Part shown: positions 34,432 through 45,174 of the stretch, piece after piece
Numbering within the stretch: the first letter of the stretch is position 1
How the letters are laid out: every line of letters begins with the position of its first letter
DNA from: Citrobacter freundii
GTDB lineage: Bacteria > Pseudomonadota > Gammaproteobacteria > Enterobacterales > Enterobacteriaceae
Reading direction: 5' to 3'
Length of the DNA stretch: 64,000 nt
NCBI RefSeq assembly: GCF_029717145.1
Contig: NZ_CP099222.1
Span: 496,001 to 560,000 of the forward strand
Program-made: the position numbers and the translations under genes
The notes under the pieces: model-generated
The model's input: the letters and a program-made list of their open reading frames with translations, nothing else
What the model was told of the DNA's origin: nothing
Database searches by the model: none

Positions 34432-35676
34432 ATGGCAACACTAACCACCACCCAAACATCACCATCGCTGCTTGGCGGCGTGGTGATTATCGGCGGCACC
34501 ATTATTGGTGCGGGGATGTTTTCCCTGCCCGTGGTCATGTCCGGGGCGTGGTTCTTCTGGTCAATGGCGGCACTGATCTTTACCTGGTTCTGCATGCTGC
34601 ATTCCGGGCTGATGATCCTCGAGGCTAACCTCAATTATCGTATTGGTTCGAGCTTCGACACCATCACCAAAGATCTGCTAGGCAAAGGCTGGAACGTTGT
34701 CAACGGCATCTCGATTGCGTTCGTACTGTATATCCTGACCTATGCGTATATCTCGGCGAGCGGCTCGATTCTGCACCATACCTTTGCCGAGATGTCGCTG
34801 AACGTCCCGGCGCGAGCGGCAGGGTTTGGCTTCGCGCTACTGGTGGCGTTTGTGGTGTGGTTGAGTACCAAAGCGGTGAGCCGCATGACGGCTATCGTGC
34901 TGGGTGCGAAGGTGATCACCTTCTTCCTGACCTTCGGCAGCCTGATGGGACATGTATCCCCAACCACGCTGTTTAACGTCGCAGAAAGCAATGCGTCGTA
35001 CACACCGTATCTGCTGATGACGCTGCCGTTCTGTCTGGCATCCTTTGGTTATCACGGTAACGTACCGAGTCTGATGAAGTATTACGGTAAAGATCCGAAG
35101 ACCATCGTGAAGTGCCTGGTGTACGGCACGTTGCTGGCGCTGGTGCTATACACCGTATGGTTGCTGGGGACGATGGGCAATATTCCACGTCCGGAATTCA
35201 TTGGCATTGCTAAGCAGGGCGGTAACATTGATGTACTGGTACAGGCGCTGAGTGGGGTGCTGAACAGCCGCAGTTTGGACCTGCTGCTGGTGGTGTTCTC
35301 CAACTTTGCCGTGGCGAGTTCGTTCCTTGGCGTGACGCTGGGCCTGTTCGACTATCTGGCGGATCTGTTTGGTTTTGATGACTCAGCAATGGGGCGTTTG
35401 AAAACCGCTTTACTGACCTTTGTCCCACCGATTGTCGGTGGCCTGCTGTGGCCGAACGGCTTCCTGTACGCCATTGGCTATGCAGGGCTCGCAGCCACTA
35501 TTTGGGCGGCCATTGTGCCGGCGCTGCTGGCACGTAAATCCCGCAAGCGGTTTGGTAGCCCGAAATTCCGCGTCTGGGGCGGCAAGCCGATGATTGCGCT
35601 GATTCTGGTGTTCGGTGTCGGCAACGCGGTTATCCATATCCTGTCGAGCGTTAATTTGTTGCCGGTGTATCAGTAA
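34432..35676 (+). CDS. mtr: Mtr, high-affinity tryptophan permease
   Basis: A proton-coupled inner-membrane importer of tryptophan (and indole), HAAAP family. The 414-residue protein has 11 hydrophobic segments and the family N-terminal motif [13 protein letters not shown] (about 21-33). In E. coli TrpR and TyrR control it; here the ERIC element ends only 20 bases before the ATG, so promoter and operators must lie within or upstream of the repeat. Confidence 0.96.
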   Translation: MATLTTTQTSPSLLGGVVIIGGTIIGAGMFSLPVVMSGAWFFWSMAALIFTWFCMLHSGLMILEANLNYRIGSSFDTITKDLLGKGWNVVNGISIAFVLYILTYAYISASGSILHHTFAEMSLNVPARAAGFGFALLVAFVVWLSTKAVSRMTAIVLGAKVITFFLTFGSLMGHVSPTTLFNVAESNASYTPYLLMTLPFCLASFGYHGNVPSLMKYYGKDPKTIVKCLVYGTLLALVLYTVWLLGTMGNIPRPEFIGIAKQGGNIDVLVQALSGVLNSRSLDLLLVVFSNFAVASSFLGVTLGLFDYLADLFGFDDSAMGRLKTALLTFVPPIVGGLLWPNGFLYAIGYAGLAATIWAAIVPALLARKSRKRFGSPKFRVWGGKPMIALILVFGVGNAVIHILSSVNLLPVYQ

Positions 35677-35681
35677 GTAGC

Positions 35682-35756
35682 GTGCCGGATGGCGGCTACG
35701 CCTTATCCGGCCTACTCGAACCCGTAGGCCCGGTAAGCGTAGCGCCACCGGGCAAC
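35682..35756. repeat. BIME (two REP units) after mtr
   Basis: Two oppositely oriented REPs: TGCCGGATGGCGGCTACGCC/TTATCCGGC and GTAGGCCCGGTAAGCG/CGCCACCGGGC. Confidence 0.88.
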
Positions 35757-35762
35757 CTAGAC

Positions 35763-36770
35763 CTACCCAACCAACTCCTCTTTCACCTGCATCGCCAACT
35801 CAAACGAATGCAGGCGTGCCTGATGGTCAAAAATCTGCCCGTTAACCATAATCTCATCGGCCTGGGTTTCAAGCAGGATTGACTCCAGCCCGTGACGCAC
35901 TTTCGCTTTGTCCCCCACCAGCGACATGCTTAATGCCTGCTGTACGCCATATTGCTCGGATGCGGACCACAGCTGATGCATATTCTCCACCGGCGGTGGG
36001 AGTTGTCCGGTTTCACCCCGACGCAGTTTCATAAACGCCTGCTGCATAGAGGTGAAGAGAAACTCAGCGTCGCGATTGCTGTCGGCAGCGATGATGTTGA
36101 TGCACACCATCGTATACGGTGTTGCCAGACGCGTGGAGGGTTTGAACTGAGTGCGATAAAGATGCAGCGCCTGGTGCAGCATATCCGGGGCGAAGTGGGA
36201 GGCGAAGGCAAACGGCAGGCCAAGCTGAGCGGCCAGCTGTGCGCTATACAGACTGGAGCCTAACAGCCAGACCGGGATTTGCTCTCCGTAGCCGGGAACC
36301 GGACGCACGTGGGGATTCGGGTCACGTGCGTCAAACCAGTCCACCAGTTCTGTTACGTCGCGGGGAAAGTTATCGATATCACCACTCATATGACGGCGCA
36401 GCGCGCGCATGGTTGGTTGATCGCTGCCCGGCGCTCGACCCAGACCGAGGTCAATACGTCCCGGATACAGCGTATTCAGCGTGCCGAACTGTTCGGCAAT
36501 CACTAGCGGGGAATGGTTGGGTAACATCACGCCGCCAGAACCCAGATGCAGGGTTGTGGTATTGGCCGCCAGATAACCGATGAGCACCGAGGTTGCCGCA
36601 CTGGCGATGCCGGTCATATTGTGATGTTCAGCCAGCCAGTAGCGATGGTAGCCGCGCTTTTCCGCCAGTTGGGCGAGATCACGAGAGTGCGAGAAGGCCT
36701 GCTTTGCGCTGGATCCTTCAGGGATCGGCGCTAGATCGAGCACCGAGAACGGAATGGTTTTGTCAGTCAT
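35763..36770 (-). CDS. yhbW: YhbW, luciferase-like flavin monooxygenase
   Basis: A 335-residue member of the bacterial luciferase-like superfamily (LLM, family with SsuD/alkanal monooxygenase). Motifs: [16 protein letters not shown], the [10 protein letters not shown] strand (about 40-49) and [14 protein letters not shown] (about 75-88) of the flavin barrel. E. coli YhbW has no settled substrate. Stands alone between mtr and ubiV. Confidence 0.92.
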   Translation of the reverse strand: MTDKTIPFSVLDLAPIPEGSSAKQAFSHSRDLAQLAEKRGYHRYWLAEHHNMTGIASAATSVLIGYLAANTTTLHLGSGGVMLPNHSPLVIAEQFGTLNTLYPGRIDLGLGRAPGSDQPTMRALRRHMSGDIDNFPRDVTELVDWFDARDPNPHVRPVPGYGEQIPVWLLGSSLYSAQLAAQLGLPFAFASHFAPDMLHQALHLYRTQFKPSTRLATPYTMVCINIIAADSNRDAEFLFTSMQQAFMKLRRGETGQLPPPVENMHQLWSASEQYGVQQALSMSLVGDKAKVRHGLESILLETQADEIMVNGQIFDHQARLHSFELAMQVKEELVG

Positions 36771-36850
36771 AACGGCTCACTTTGTTACCGGTTAATCTTT
36801 TAATATTGCATTAAAGACTAGCGATTGTTGTTAACAAAGTGAGCTATTAA

Positions 36851-37729
36851 TCACATCTGCAGTTCCAGGCCTGCCAGTCGTTTCCAGTAGCCGTTGCAGT
36901 CACTGTGGGTGGCAAGCGGTAACGGGGCACCACCATTCTCGTTGGCACGGAAGGCATCCAGCATGGCGAATGTCTCGGTTCCCAACGGGGACAGGCGCAC
37001 AATATCAACCAGCCCCTGCATGGACGCCAGCTCATTACCGAGGTTGTAGACGTAGCCGCTCATGGTCTGAATACCGTTGAGGACAAACACTTGCTGATTC
37101 TCCTGCGACAGGACATCACGCCCGTTGGGATACTTGATGCAGCAGGTTTCGCACTCGTCTTTAGGCTTATCTTCGGAGCGTGCGGTGAAGCAGCGGGCAG
37201 AGTAGGCCAGCGGCAAATGCCCGTAGCTCAGTACTTCGGTTTCAAACTGGTCGCGAATACCCAGTTCGTCACACTGGTTAAGCAGGTTCACCAGCCAATC
37301 ACGTGACAGCTCAACCGGCATACACCAGCGCACCATGCCCTGCTTGAGCAGAATACGCAGCGTTACGGCGTTGTAGCAGTTGAGTGCGTGCCCGGCCACG
37401 AACGGCAGCTTACGTTCGGCGCACATATTGACCACGCCGAGATCGCTGGCTTCCAGCAGGAAGTCACCGTTTTCTACATAGCGTTTCAACTCACCCAGCT
37501 CAGATGACGCCTGCACCAGTGCCAGCGTGGACAGGACCACCTGCTTACCGCTCCCGGCGAGGGACTTCGCCATGTCGATCCAGTCACCCACTTTGGTCGC
37601 CCGGCGCTTGCTGCACACTGCTTCGCCAAGATAGATAACGTCGGCATGGCTGGTGGCTGCCTGCTGATAAAAGTCTTCCAGCGTCTCTTTCGACCAGTAG
37701 TAGAGCACCGGTCCTAAGGAATATTTCAT
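36851..37729 (-). CDS. ubiV: UbiV, O2-independent ubiquinone hydroxylation protein
   Basis: With UbiU, UbiV forms a complex needed for oxygen-independent ring hydroxylation in ubiquinone synthesis. It is a U32-peptidase-like TIM barrel of 292 residues, with the four [4Fe-4S] cysteines at 39, 180, 193 and 197. The start MKYSLGPVLYYW was chosen over an upstream ATG that lies in ubiU. It begins 8 bases after the ubiU stop. Confidence 0.95.
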   Translation of the reverse strand: MKYSLGPVLYYWSKETLEDFYQQAATSHADVIYLGEAVCSKRRATKVGDWIDMAKSLAGSGKQVVLSTLALVQASSELGELKRYVENGDFLLEASDLGVVNMCAERKLPFVAGHALNCYNAVTLRILLKQGMVRWCMPVELSRDWLVNLLNQCDELGIRDQFETEVLSYGHLPLAYSARCFTARSEDKPKDECETCCIKYPNGRDVLSQENQQVFVLNGIQTMSGYVYNLGNELASMQGLVDIVRLSPLGTETFAMLDAFRANENGGAPLPLATHSDCNGYWKRLAGLELQM

Positions 37730-37737
37730 TGCTTTTC

Positions 37738-38733
37738 TCACTGCCATTTACGGTGATACGCGCCAAGTGTGGTCTGCGTGCCTTCGGACATAGAGCCGAG
37801 CGTTTCCATCCAGGCGCTTTGCGGAACGAAGTTCTGCGGATCTGCTTTGCAGCGGTCGATCGCCTGACGCCACACTTTCGCCACCTGGCTGACATAGGCC
37901 GGGCTACGCTGACGCCCCTCGATTTTCACCGAGGCAATATTGGCGGCCAGCAGGTCAGGTAGCAGTTCTAAGGTGTTGAGGCTGGTGGGCTCCTCCAGCG
38001 CATGATAGCGCTCGCCATCCACCAGATAACGCCCTTTACACAGCGTGGGATATCCGGCGTTTTCACCATCCTGGTAACGGTCAATCAGCACTTCGTTCAG
38101 GCGAGATTCCAGCCCCTGCGCGGTCTGCTGCCAGCGTACAAAACGGGCTGGGGAACACGCGCCGACGGTATTGGGGGATTCGCCCGTCAGATAAGACGAA
38201 AGATAGCAGCGGCCTTCCGCCATAATGCACAGGCTGCCGAAGGCAAACACTTCCAAAGGAACTGGTGTTACGCGCGCGAGTTGTTTCACCTGATGAATCG
38301 ACAGCACGCGCGGCAGCACCACACGCGCGACGTCAAAGTTACGGTGATAGAAATTTACCGCTTCTTCATTGGTTGCCGATGCCTGAACAGAGACATGGCG
38401 CTCAATATGCGGGTAGCGTTCTGCGGCATACTCAAGCATGGCGAGATCGGCGAGGATCAGTGCATCCGCGCCCAGTTGTGCCGCCATATCCACGGCACGC
38501 TGCCAGCGAGCGTACCCATCCGGGTGGGCAAAGGTGTTAATCGCGATGTGCAGCTTACGGCGATGTTGATGGACGAAACTCACCGCTTCCTGCAATTTTT
38601 TCTCGGTAAAATTAAGGCCGGCGAAATGACGGGCGTTGGTATCATCTTTTAGCCCGATGTACACAGCATCAGCGCCGTTCTCGATGGCCGCCTTAAGCGC
38701 CGGGAGATTTCCGGCAGGGCACAGCAGCTCCAT
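37738..38733 (-). CDS. ubiU: UbiU, O2-independent ubiquinone hydroxylation protein
   Basis: Partner of UbiV; 331 residues, peptidase U32 family, with [4Fe-4S] cysteines at 169, 176, 193 and 232 all present. The family motif AFGSLCIMAEGRCYLSSYLT holds two of them. First gene of ubiUV, divergent from ubiT across a 219-bp gap with two palindromes. Confidence 0.96.
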   Translation of the reverse strand: MELLCPAGNLPALKAAIENGADAVYIGLKDDTNARHFAGLNFTEKKLQEAVSFVHQHRRKLHIAINTFAHPDGYARWQRAVDMAAQLGADALILADLAMLEYAAERYPHIERHVSVQASATNEEAVNFYHRNFDVARVVLPRVLSIHQVKQLARVTPVPLEVFAFGSLCIMAEGRCYLSSYLTGESPNTVGACSPARFVRWQQTAQGLESRLNEVLIDRYQDGENAGYPTLCKGRYLVDGERYHALEEPTSLNTLELLPDLLAANIASVKIEGRQRSPAYVSQVAKVWRQAIDRCKADPQNFVPQSAWMETLGSMSEGTQTTLGAYHRKWQ

Positions 38734-38837
38734 AATTTATCCTGAAAGTTACGCCGCCTGGGCGCAAAAATGTTAACGAAGAGGGATTTTAGTTAACCTT
38801 GCTGAGACAATTTTTGATTTGAGGCAGTTAAAGTCGT

Positions 38838-38882
38838 ATTGGTATCACCAATAAAGAGGTAACAATTTCGTATCGAATTGTT
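38838..38882. promoter_or_regulatory. Two palindromes in the ubiU-ubiT control region
   Basis: ATTGGT-ATC-ACCAAT (38838-38852) and AACAATT-TCGTATCG-AATTGTT (38861-38882). Both are perfect inverted repeats in the divergent gap. They do not match the FNR consensus TTGAT-N4-ATCAA. The bound factor is unknown. Confidence 0.4.
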
Positions 38883-38952
38883 GATTTATGCCGCTATGTC
38901 GTTTATTTGATATGGCAAAATAGCCGGACTATAGAAACAGGGAGTAAAGCTC

Positions 38953-39477
38953 GTGTTGGATAAACTGCGTTCACGCTTAGTACATTTTGGTCCTTCTCTG
39001 ATGAGTGTACCGGTTAAACTGACGCCCTTTACGCTCAAGCGCCAGGTACTGGAACAGGTTCTGAGCTGGCAATTTCGCCAGGCGCTGGCCGACGGGGAAC
39101 TGGAGTTTCTCGACGGTCGCTGGTTGAGCATAAATGTTCGTGATATTGGCCTCAGATGGTATACCTCTGTTGAGAACGACAAACTTATCGTCAGTCAGAA
39201 CGCAGACGCTGATGTGAGTTTTAGCGCAGACGCCAGCGATTTATTGATGATTGCGGCGCGTAAGCAGGATCCGGATACGCTTTTCTTCCAGCGTCGCCTG
39301 GTGATTGAAGGCGATACAGAATTAGGGCTACATGTGAAAAATCTGATGGACGCCATTGAACTGGAGCAGATGCCGAAAGCATTGCGCGTTATGCTGCTGC
39401 AACTGGCGGACTTTGTTGAGGCGGGTATGAAACATTCGCCAGAAACCAAACAGACCTCGGTAGGTGAACCATGCTGA
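38953..39477 (+). CDS. ubiT: UbiT, SCP2-domain ubiquinone synthesis factor
   Basis: A 174-residue SCP2 (sterol-carrier type) lipid-binding protein required for anaerobic ubiquinone synthesis, thought to present hydrophobic intermediates to UbiUV and other enzymes. Starts with GTG? No: TTG at 38953 (TTGGATAAACTG) after AGGGAG. It overlaps yhbS by 7 bases. The divergence from ubiUV supports shared anaerobic control. Confidence 0.94.
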   Translation: MLDKLRSRLVHFGPSLMSVPVKLTPFTLKRQVLEQVLSWQFRQALADGELEFLDGRWLSINVRDIGLRWYTSVENDKLIVSQNADADVSFSADASDLLMIAARKQDPDTLFFQRRLVIEGDTELGLHVKNLMDAIELEQMPKALRVMLLQLADFVEAGMKHSPETKQTSVGEPC

Positions 39478-39974
39478 TTCGAGTTGAAATTCCCATTGAT
39501 GCCCCAGGTATTGATGCGCTGCTGCGTCGTTCCTTTGAAAGCGATGCGGAAGCGAAGTTAGTGCACGACCTGCGTGAAGACGGTTTTCTGACGCTGGGTC
39601 TGGTTGCCACCGACGACGAAGGTCAGGTGGTCGGCTACGTCGCGTTCAGTCCTGTTGATGTGCAAGGTGAAGATCTGCAATGGGTCGGTATGGCTCCGTT
39701 AGCGGTAGATGAAAACTACCGTGGGCAGGGCCTGGCGCGTCAGCTGGTCTATGAGGGACTGGATTCACTGAACGAGTTTGGGTACGCCGCGGTGGTCACG
39801 CTGGGCGATCCGGCACTGTACAGTCGCTTTGGCTTTGAGCTGGCAGCCCACCACGATCTACACTGCCGCTGGCCGGGTACCGAAAGCGCGTTCCAGGTGC
39901 ATCGCCTGGCAGAAGATGCGCTGGAGGGCGTGTCTGGTCTGGTGGAATACCACGAGCACTTCAATCGCTTTTAA
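39471..39974 (+). CDS. yhbS: YhbS, GNAT-family N-acetyltransferase
   Basis: A 167-residue GNAT protein with the acetyl-CoA loop (V)[16 protein letters not shown] (about 80-96). The substrate is not known from sequence; the E. coli member has been linked to silencing of neighbouring genes by an sRNA-related report I cannot verify, so I give none. ATG overlaps the ubiT end; its own end overlaps convergent yhbQ by 14 bases. Confidence 0.9.
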   Translation: MLIRVEIPIDAPGIDALLRRSFESDAEAKLVHDLREDGFLTLGLVATDDEGQVVGYVAFSPVDVQGEDLQWVGMAPLAVDENYRGQGLARQLVYEGLDSLNEFGYAAVVTLGDPALYSRFGFELAAHHDLHCRWPGTESAFQVHRLAEDALEGVSGLVEYHEHFNRF

Positions 39975-40260
39975 GCACCGGGGCTTGTAGGCTACTCAGC
40001 AATGCCTCAAGCCCTTCACCTTCTACAAGGCGTTCTTTCTGACGCTTTGTGAGCTGCTTGACTCGATATTCCAGACGCAGGGCCAGCGAACGATCGCCGA
40101 CCTGCGCGGCAAATGCCAGAGTTAACTCTCCCTTCCCACGCAAGGCTTTCGCGCCTTTTCCGCTTTGATGTTGCTTATAGCGGCGCTGCACATCGGTGGT
40201 TATTCCGGTGTACAGGGCGTTGTCTGCGGTACGGATCAGGTACAGATACCAGGGTGTCAT
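39961..40260 (-). CDS. yhbQ: YhbQ, GIY-YIG domain protein
   Basis: A 99-residue stand-alone GIY-YIG nuclease domain: YLYLIRT (GIY part) and [19 protein letters not shown] (YIG part with the conserved Arg). The UPF0213 family has nuclease activity reported in E. coli. The start MTPWYLYL was chosen; three more codons (MVT) upstream are possible. Convergent overlap with yhbS. Confidence 0.9.
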   Translation of the reverse strand: MTPWYLYLIRTADNALYTGITTDVQRRYKQHQSGKGAKALRGKGELTLAFAAQVGDRSLALRLEYRVKQLTKRQKERLVEGEGLEALLSSLQAPVLKSD

Positions 40261-40312
40261 TGTCACCATCGACGTGATAATTTTCAGGCCTACAGTATAA
40301 AAGAGAACAGAA

Positions 40313-40741
40313 ATGGAAACACTGACTGCGGTGACGCGCTGGCTGGCAAAACAGCACGTCGTGACCTGGTGTGTGCATCATGACGGTGAACTGTGGTGTG
40401 CCAATGCGTTTTATCTGTTTGATGCGCAGAAGGTTGCCTTCTATGTGCTCACCGAAGATAAAACTCGCCATGCCCAGATGTCCGGCCAATGCGCGTCCGT
40501 TGCCGGGACGGTAAACGGTCAACCTAAAACGGTCGCGCTGATCCGTGGCGTCCAGTTTAAAGGCGAAATCAGGCGTCTGGAGGGGCAGGAGAGCGACGAC
40601 GCGCGTAAAGCGTATAATCGTCGCTTCCCCGTCGCCAGAATGCTGTCTGCACCCGTGTGGGAGATTCGTCTTGATGAAATCAAGTTCACTGACAACACGC
40701 TGGGCTTTGGTAAAAAGCTGCTCTGGCTACGTGATCTATAG
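40313..40741 (+). CDS. yhbP: YhbP, UPF0306 flavin-barrel protein
   Basis: A 142-residue protein of the pyridoxamine-phosphate-oxidase-like split-barrel fold (UPF0306), with the pattern [20 protein letters not shown] near the N-terminus. No catalytic role is established. In E. coli yhbO follows; here yraR comes only 32 bases later. Confidence 0.88.
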   Translation: METLTAVTRWLAKQHVVTWCVHHDGELWCANAFYLFDAQKVAFYVLTEDKTRHAQMSGQCASVAGTVNGQPKTVALIRGVQFKGEIRRLEGQESDDARKAYNRRFPVARMLSAPVWEIRLDEIKFTDNTLGFGKKLLWLRDL

Positions 40742-40773
40742 TTAGAGGAATGATTGAAGGGAAAGGATAAGCG

Positions 40774-41409
40774 ATGAGCCAGGTGTTAATAACCGGAGCC
40801 ACGGGTCTGGTGGGCGGACATTTATTGCGGATGCTACTGAACGAGTCCCGGGTCCATGCGATTACGGCTCCAACGCGCCGCCCGCTCGCCGATACGGTTG
40901 GCGTCTTTAACCCTCACGATCCGCAGTTGACCGATGCGCTGGCACTGGTCACCGATCCGGTCGACATTGTTTTTTGCTGTCTGGGAACCACCCGACGTGA
41001 AGCGGGCAGTAAAGAGGCCTTTATCCACGCTGATTATACGCTGGTGGTAGATACCGCCCTGACGGGGCGTCGTCTGGGGGCTCAGCATATGCTGGTAGTG
41101 AGTTCGATGGGGGCCAATGCGCACTCGCCATTTTTCTACAATCGGGTTAAAGGTGAGATGGAGGAGGCGCTGATTGCGCAGAAATGGCCCCGGCTGACGA
41201 TTGTACGGCCTTCGATGTTGCTGGGTGACAGGGAACAACAGCGAGCGAATGAAAAGCTCTTTGCGCCATTATTCAAGCTGCTACCGGGGAACTGGAAATC
41301 TATTGAGGCACGTGATGTCGCACGGGCAATGCTGGTGGAGGCACTTGCGCCAGGACATGAAGGGGTTTCGATCCTGACCTCGTCCGAGCTGCGCGAAAGG
41401 GCTAAATAA
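40774..41409 (+). CDS. yraR: YraR, NAD(P)-binding Rossmann protein
   Basis: A 211-residue atypical SDR protein with [12 protein letters not shown] (7-18) as nucleotide loop, FCCLGTTR and a [10 protein letters not shown] segment holding the Tyr-x-x-x-Lys pair. Function unknown. In E. coli yraQ lies between yraP and yraR; here a BIME fills that space. Confidence 0.9.
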   Translation: MSQVLITGATGLVGGHLLRMLLNESRVHAITAPTRRPLADTVGVFNPHDPQLTDALALVTDPVDIVFCCLGTTRREAGSKEAFIHADYTLVVDTALTGRRLGAQHMLVVSSMGANAHSPFFYNRVKGEMEEALIAQKWPRLTIVRPSMLLGDREQQRANEKLFAPLFKLLPGNWKSIEARDVARAMLVEALAPGHEGVSILTSSELRERAK

Positions 41410-41411
41410 AA

Positions 41412-41497
41412 TGCCGGATGGCGCTGACGCTTATTCGGCCTACAAACGATGAAGTCCTGTAGGCCGGATAAGACGCCCAGGCGTCGCCATCCGGCAT
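41412..41497. repeat. BIME between yraR and dolP
   Basis: Two REP units: TGCCGGATGGCGCTGACGC/TTATTCGGC and GTAGGCCGGATAAGACGC/GCGTCGCCATCCGGC. It separates convergent genes. Confidence 0.88.
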
Positions 41498-41508
41498 CTG
41501 TAGCAGTA

Positions 41509-42084
41509 TTACTTAATAAATGTAAACGCGGTCGTGACGCGTTTCACGCCGCTGACCCGGCTGGCGATATCCGCCGCAGCCTTCGCTTCACGGTCGGTAA
41601 CCAGACCCAGTAGGAAGACTTCCCCGTTCTCGGTGGTCACTTTAACGTTGGATGATTTTACCTGATCGCTGGTGAGCAGCTGGGAGCGCACTTTGGTGGT
41701 GATCCAGGTATCGTTGGAGGCTTCACCCAGACCGATTGGCTGACCCTGACGGACTTCGTTAAACACTTCCGTCGTGCCTTCTACACCCATTGCAATCTGT
41801 TTCGCCCGCGCAGACAACTCGCTGTTAGGAGACTGCCCCACCAGTAGCACTTTACCCTGATAGGCGCTGACGTTGATGCGCGCTTCTTTCTTGATCTGGG
41901 CATCTTTTGATAACGCGGTACTGACGCGTAATTCCAGGGTTCCATCATCTACCTGGGTGCCGACGCTGCGAGGGTCAGTTGCGGCTTTCGTTCCGACAGC
42001 TGCCGTTCCGACAACGGCGGCAGCGACACAGCCTTGCAACAGCAGCGCAGAAAGAACCACTGCGAGCGGCGAAAATGCCTTCAT
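41509..42084 (-). CDS. dolP: DolP (YraP), BON-domain outer-membrane lipoprotein
   Basis: A 191-residue lipoprotein with two BON domains (about 45-115 and 125-191) that binds anionic phospholipid at division sites and supports envelope integrity. Lipobox LLQGC with Cys19. In E. coli it belongs to the sigma-E regulon. It starts 9 bases after diaA ends. Confidence 0.96.
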   Translation of the reverse strand: MKAFSPLAVVLSALLLQGCVAAAVVGTAAVGTKAATDPRSVGTQVDDGTLELRVSTALSKDAQIKKEARINVSAYQGKVLLVGQSPNSELSARAKQIAMGVEGTTEVFNEVRQGQPIGLGEASNDTWITTKVRSQLLTSDQVKSSNVKVTTENGEVFLLGLVTDREAKAAADIASRVSGVKRVTTAFTFIK

Positions 42085-42093
42085 GTGTACTCC

Positions 42094-42684
42094 TTAATCA
42101 TCCTGGTGAGGGAAAAGCGTGTTATCGATAAGATCGCAAAGGCAGTTCACCGTCAGCATATGCATTTCCTGAATGCGTGCGCTGTGGTGTGAGGGAATGC
42201 GGATTTCGACATCCTGCGGCCCTAATAATCCGGCCAGCTCTCCCCCGTCATAACCGGTCAGAGCGACGATCGTCATGTCGCGGGTGACGGCAGCTTCAAC
42301 GGCTTTAACGATATCGCGACTGTTGCCACGCGTAGAAATTGCCAACAGAACATCACCTGCATGTCCCAGCGCACGGACTTGTTTTGCATAAACTTCGTCG
42401 TGCAGGCGATCGTTGGCAATCGCAGTTAAGACCACATTATCAGTATTTAGTGCAATAGCAGGTAAACTGGGCCGTTCTGTTTCAAAACGGTTGATCATAC
42501 TGGCAGCAAAATGCTGTGCGTTGGCAGCGGATGTCCCATTACCACAACAGAGAATTTTGTTGCCATTGAGCAGGGATTGAACCAGCGTCATGGCTGCACG
42601 GGAAATCGCATCCGGGAGCGCTTCAGCCGCAGCAATCTGAGTTTGAATGCTTTCTGTAAAGCAGACTTTAATTCTGTCTAACAC
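42094..42684 (-). CDS. diaA: DiaA, DnaA initiator-associating SIS protein
   Basis: A 196-residue SIS-domain tetramer that binds DnaA and promotes its loading at oriC. The SIS loop ([18 protein letters not shown], about 47-64) is like that of GmhA but DiaA is not an isomerase. Cotranscribed with yraN and dolP. Confidence 0.96.
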   Translation of the reverse strand: MLDRIKVCFTESIQTQIAAAEALPDAISRAAMTLVQSLLNGNKILCCGNGTSAANAQHFAASMINRFETERPSLPAIALNTDNVVLTAIANDRLHDEVYAKQVRALGHAGDVLLAISTRGNSRDIVKAVEAAVTRDMTIVALTGYDGGELAGLLGPQDVEIRIPSHHSARIQEMHMLTVNCLCDLIDNTLFPHQDD

Positions 42685-42704
42685 GCTAATCCTTAAATCT
42701 TCAA

Positions 42705-43100
42705 TTATGAGTGGTCGTTAAAGGCATCCTTTAACCACTCAACATCATTTCCGGTGAAGGCTAACACATCGAACCGACAATCCACAGTATCAAAACTCCC
42801 ATTGTGGCGCGCAAGCCACAAGCGGGCGGTGTGTAATAATTTCTGTTGTTTGCTGCGGGTCACACTCGCCGCCGCCCCGCCAAAAAGAGCGGAACGACGA
42901 AAACGGACTTCAACAAAGACGGTGGTCTTGCCTTCACGCATTATCAGGTCGATTTCGCCGCCGCGTTCGCGCACATTGGCGGCGATAAAACGCAGTCCTT
43001 TGCCCTCCAGCCAGCAACGCGCGGTGGCTTCCCACGCGTCACCGGTCTGTTTACTCGTTAACTGGCGGGGACGACCTGTCCTTGCTGGTATTTGAGCCAT
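42705..43100 (-). CDS. yraN: YraN, UPF0102 nuclease-like protein
   Basis: A 131-residue UPF0102 protein with the nuclease-fold core [21 protein letters not shown] (Glu, Asp, Glu-x-Arg of a PD-(D/E)XK-like site; about 50-68). Function in E. coli unknown. Its first 43 bases overlap the end of lpoA in another frame. Confidence 0.92.
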   Translation of the reverse strand: MAQIPARTGRPRQLTSKQTGDAWEATARCWLEGKGLRFIAANVRERGGEIDLIMREGKTTVFVEVRFRRSALFGGAAASVTRSKQQKLLHTARLWLARHNGSFDTVDCRFDVLAFTGNDVEWLKDAFNDHS

Positions 43101-45112
43101 GATAACTTCCTGTTAATCACACAATCCGGCGTGGCGGTTAATGCGCCAGTGTTGCCGTTAATTTCAAAGCCCTGCACCTGACGCATTTGCGTGAAGTGGT
43201 TAGCCAGCGACCACGCATCGACGCCCATGGCGTACATGCGTGCCAGCGAGTAATCGTTGCGCACGGCACTAAGCGCTTGCTGCATGAGCGGTTCGTTGCC
43301 GCCGGCCAGCATCGGAATTTCACTGTACTGCAAGCCTTCCATTTCCAGGCGGAAGTCAGGACCGGCAGTACCCTGCGCGCTACGGGAGCTGGCATACAGC
43401 GTGGCACCGCTCTGGCTGCCGTTACGCATGGCGATCATCGGCTTAATAAAGGCGATCTCTTCCGGCGTGGCCAGAATATACACGGCGTCAACACGACCGC
43501 TACCACCGGTGATTTGCGCATCGGTCGGCGGAGCCGGGATGGTGAGTCCACCAATCGTGACGCCAGGCTGTGCTGGTGTAGAGGAGACGACCGGGCTGCC
43601 CGTCAGGGCAATCCCTGCACCACCGTTGACGCCCATTCTCAGTTCTGCTGTAGAGCCGAATTTCTGTTGCAACACCACGCCGCCGCCAAGTTTTTGCCAT
43701 TCCTGTGCAAAGGCGTTGGCCACGCGATCGCCTAACGCGCTACGCGGCGTTAACAGCAGCGGGGTTTGTTTTCCCTGATCGCGGATGTGACGTGCGGCAT
43801 CGCGCGCTTCATCTTCCGGTGACAGCGCGAAGTAGCACACATTCGCCAGGTTCTGCACGGCTTCAGGCTGATTAAGCGCCAGTACGTTCAGCGGCGTGCT
43901 GCTCTTCATCAGTTCTTCAACATTGTTCTTCAACAGAGGGCCGACAACAATGCTGGCACCATCCTGCTGCACCTGGGCCAGGATCTGATTCAGCGGCTGT
44001 GACGAGGTGTCATAAATTTTCAGCTCTGCGGAAGGATTCGCCGGGGCGCTGGCCGTCGTTGGCTGAGTTGGTGCTGTTTGCGGCGCGCTAACCGGTGTGG
44101 CTGGCTGTGCTGGTGCATCATTGGTCAGATCGCTCACCGAGGCCTGGGAAGGGCTGGCCACGCCGTCGACGGACTGCGGCTGTGCAACGGGCGTGGTGGC
44201 GTCCGTGACGGCTGCAGGTGCTGCGGCGACAGGGGTTGATACCGGTTGCGTGCCATTGTTTTTCGCTGCTTCAAAACCCTGCTGAATAGTGCGACCAAAA
44301 ACAGCGGCCTGACCGTTCAGCGGCAGTAGCAGGGCTATCTTGCTGGTGGACGCTGGCTTATAGCTCTGGACGTTAACCAACTGCGTGGGCAGTAATTTTG
44401 CCCCCGGGTTTTGCGGATAGCGTTTTTGCCAGTCGGCAATGCCGGCCTTCATCATGTCGGCATCGCTACGGTTATCAAACCAGACGCGCTGGAGATCCAG
44501 CCAGCCTTGCAGAACATTTTCATCAGCGTTGATGACCAGCGCCTGCGCCTGCTCTGGTGTCATTGACGAGAGTGTCTGCCAGGTCGCATCGATGTTTTTC
44601 TGCTTATCGTTGGCGGCCAACAGCGGCTCTTGAGCGATTAGCGCACGCAGCAGCGTTAACGATGGACGCCCCTGGTTGGCATCAATTTGTGCCTGCCAGT
44701 AACGCGCCTGTTGGTTCTGATCGAAATCGGCTGGTTTTAGCTTCTCCAGCAGGGCCTGCGCGCCCGCGACATCTTTCTGCGCAAGTTTGATCTCAACGGC
44801 CAGCAGGGATTGTTCACGACGCTGGGCATCGTTCAGGTTCTGCGGCAATTGGTTGAACAGATCGACAGCCTGCTGGCTCTTACCTTCTTTCAGCAGTGCA
44901 CGAATGGCGAGTAATTGCCAGTTGGTCTTGCTATCATCTGAGCTTTGCTGCATCTGTTGCAGATAAAAGCCGGAATCAGCTTGTGCTGTGCCCTGCATAT
45001 GGGCTGCACTCTGGTCTGGCGCCTGGGTGCCACAACCGGCGAAAATCAATGCTGCCAGAATGACTGGCAGAGCGCGCGCGGCTTTCATACGAGAAAATGT
45101 TGAGGGTACCAT
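43058..45112 (-). CDS. lpoA: LpoA, outer-membrane activator of PBP1A
   Basis: A lipoprotein that reaches across the periplasm to stimulate the peptidoglycan synthase PBP1A (MrcA). The 684-residue precursor has lipobox FAGC with Cys27, an N-terminal TPR-like domain (to about 250), a Pro/Ala/Thr/Gln-rich linker (about 300-365), and a periplasmic-binding-protein-like C-terminal domain. The start [10 protein letters not shown] was preferred; upstream codons lie in the divergent promoter region. Divergent from rsmI. Confidence 0.96.
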   Translation of the reverse strand: MVPSTFSRMKAARALPVILAALIFAGCGTQAPDQSAAHMQGTAQADSGFYLQQMQQSSDDSKTNWQLLAIRALLKEGKSQQAVDLFNQLPQNLNDAQRREQSLLAVEIKLAQKDVAGAQALLEKLKPADFDQNQQARYWQAQIDANQGRPSLTLLRALIAQEPLLAANDKQKNIDATWQTLSSMTPEQAQALVINADENVLQGWLDLQRVWFDNRSDADMMKAGIADWQKRYPQNPGAKLLPTQLVNVQSYKPASTSKIALLLPLNGQAAVFGRTIQQGFEAAKNNGTQPVSTPVAAAPAAVTDATTPVAQPQSVDGVASPSQASVSDLTNDAPAQPATPVSAPQTAPTQPTTASAPANPSAELKIYDTSSQPLNQILAQVQQDGASIVVGPLLKNNVEELMKSSTPLNVLALNQPEAVQNLANVCYFALSPEDEARDAARHIRDQGKQTPLLLTPRSALGDRVANAFAQEWQKLGGGVVLQQKFGSTAELRMGVNGGAGIALTGSPVVSSTPAQPGVTIGGLTIPAPPTDAQITGGSGRVDAVYILATPEEIAFIKPMIAMRNGSQSGATLYASSRSAQGTAGPDFRLEMEGLQYSEIPMLAGGNEPLMQQALSAVRNDYSLARMYAMGVDAWSLANHFTQMRQVQGFEINGNTGALTATPDCVINRKLSWLKYQQGQVVPAS

Positions 45113-45174
45113 ACTGTATCCAGTGATATTTTTTACGCAATGCTCAATATTAAATCGGCAATACGGACGACACA

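Noticed and set aside
38734-38952. FNR site between ubiU and ubiT
   Set aside because: Only half-sites such as TTGATTTGAGGCAG were found; none has both halves of TTGAT-N4-ATCAA.
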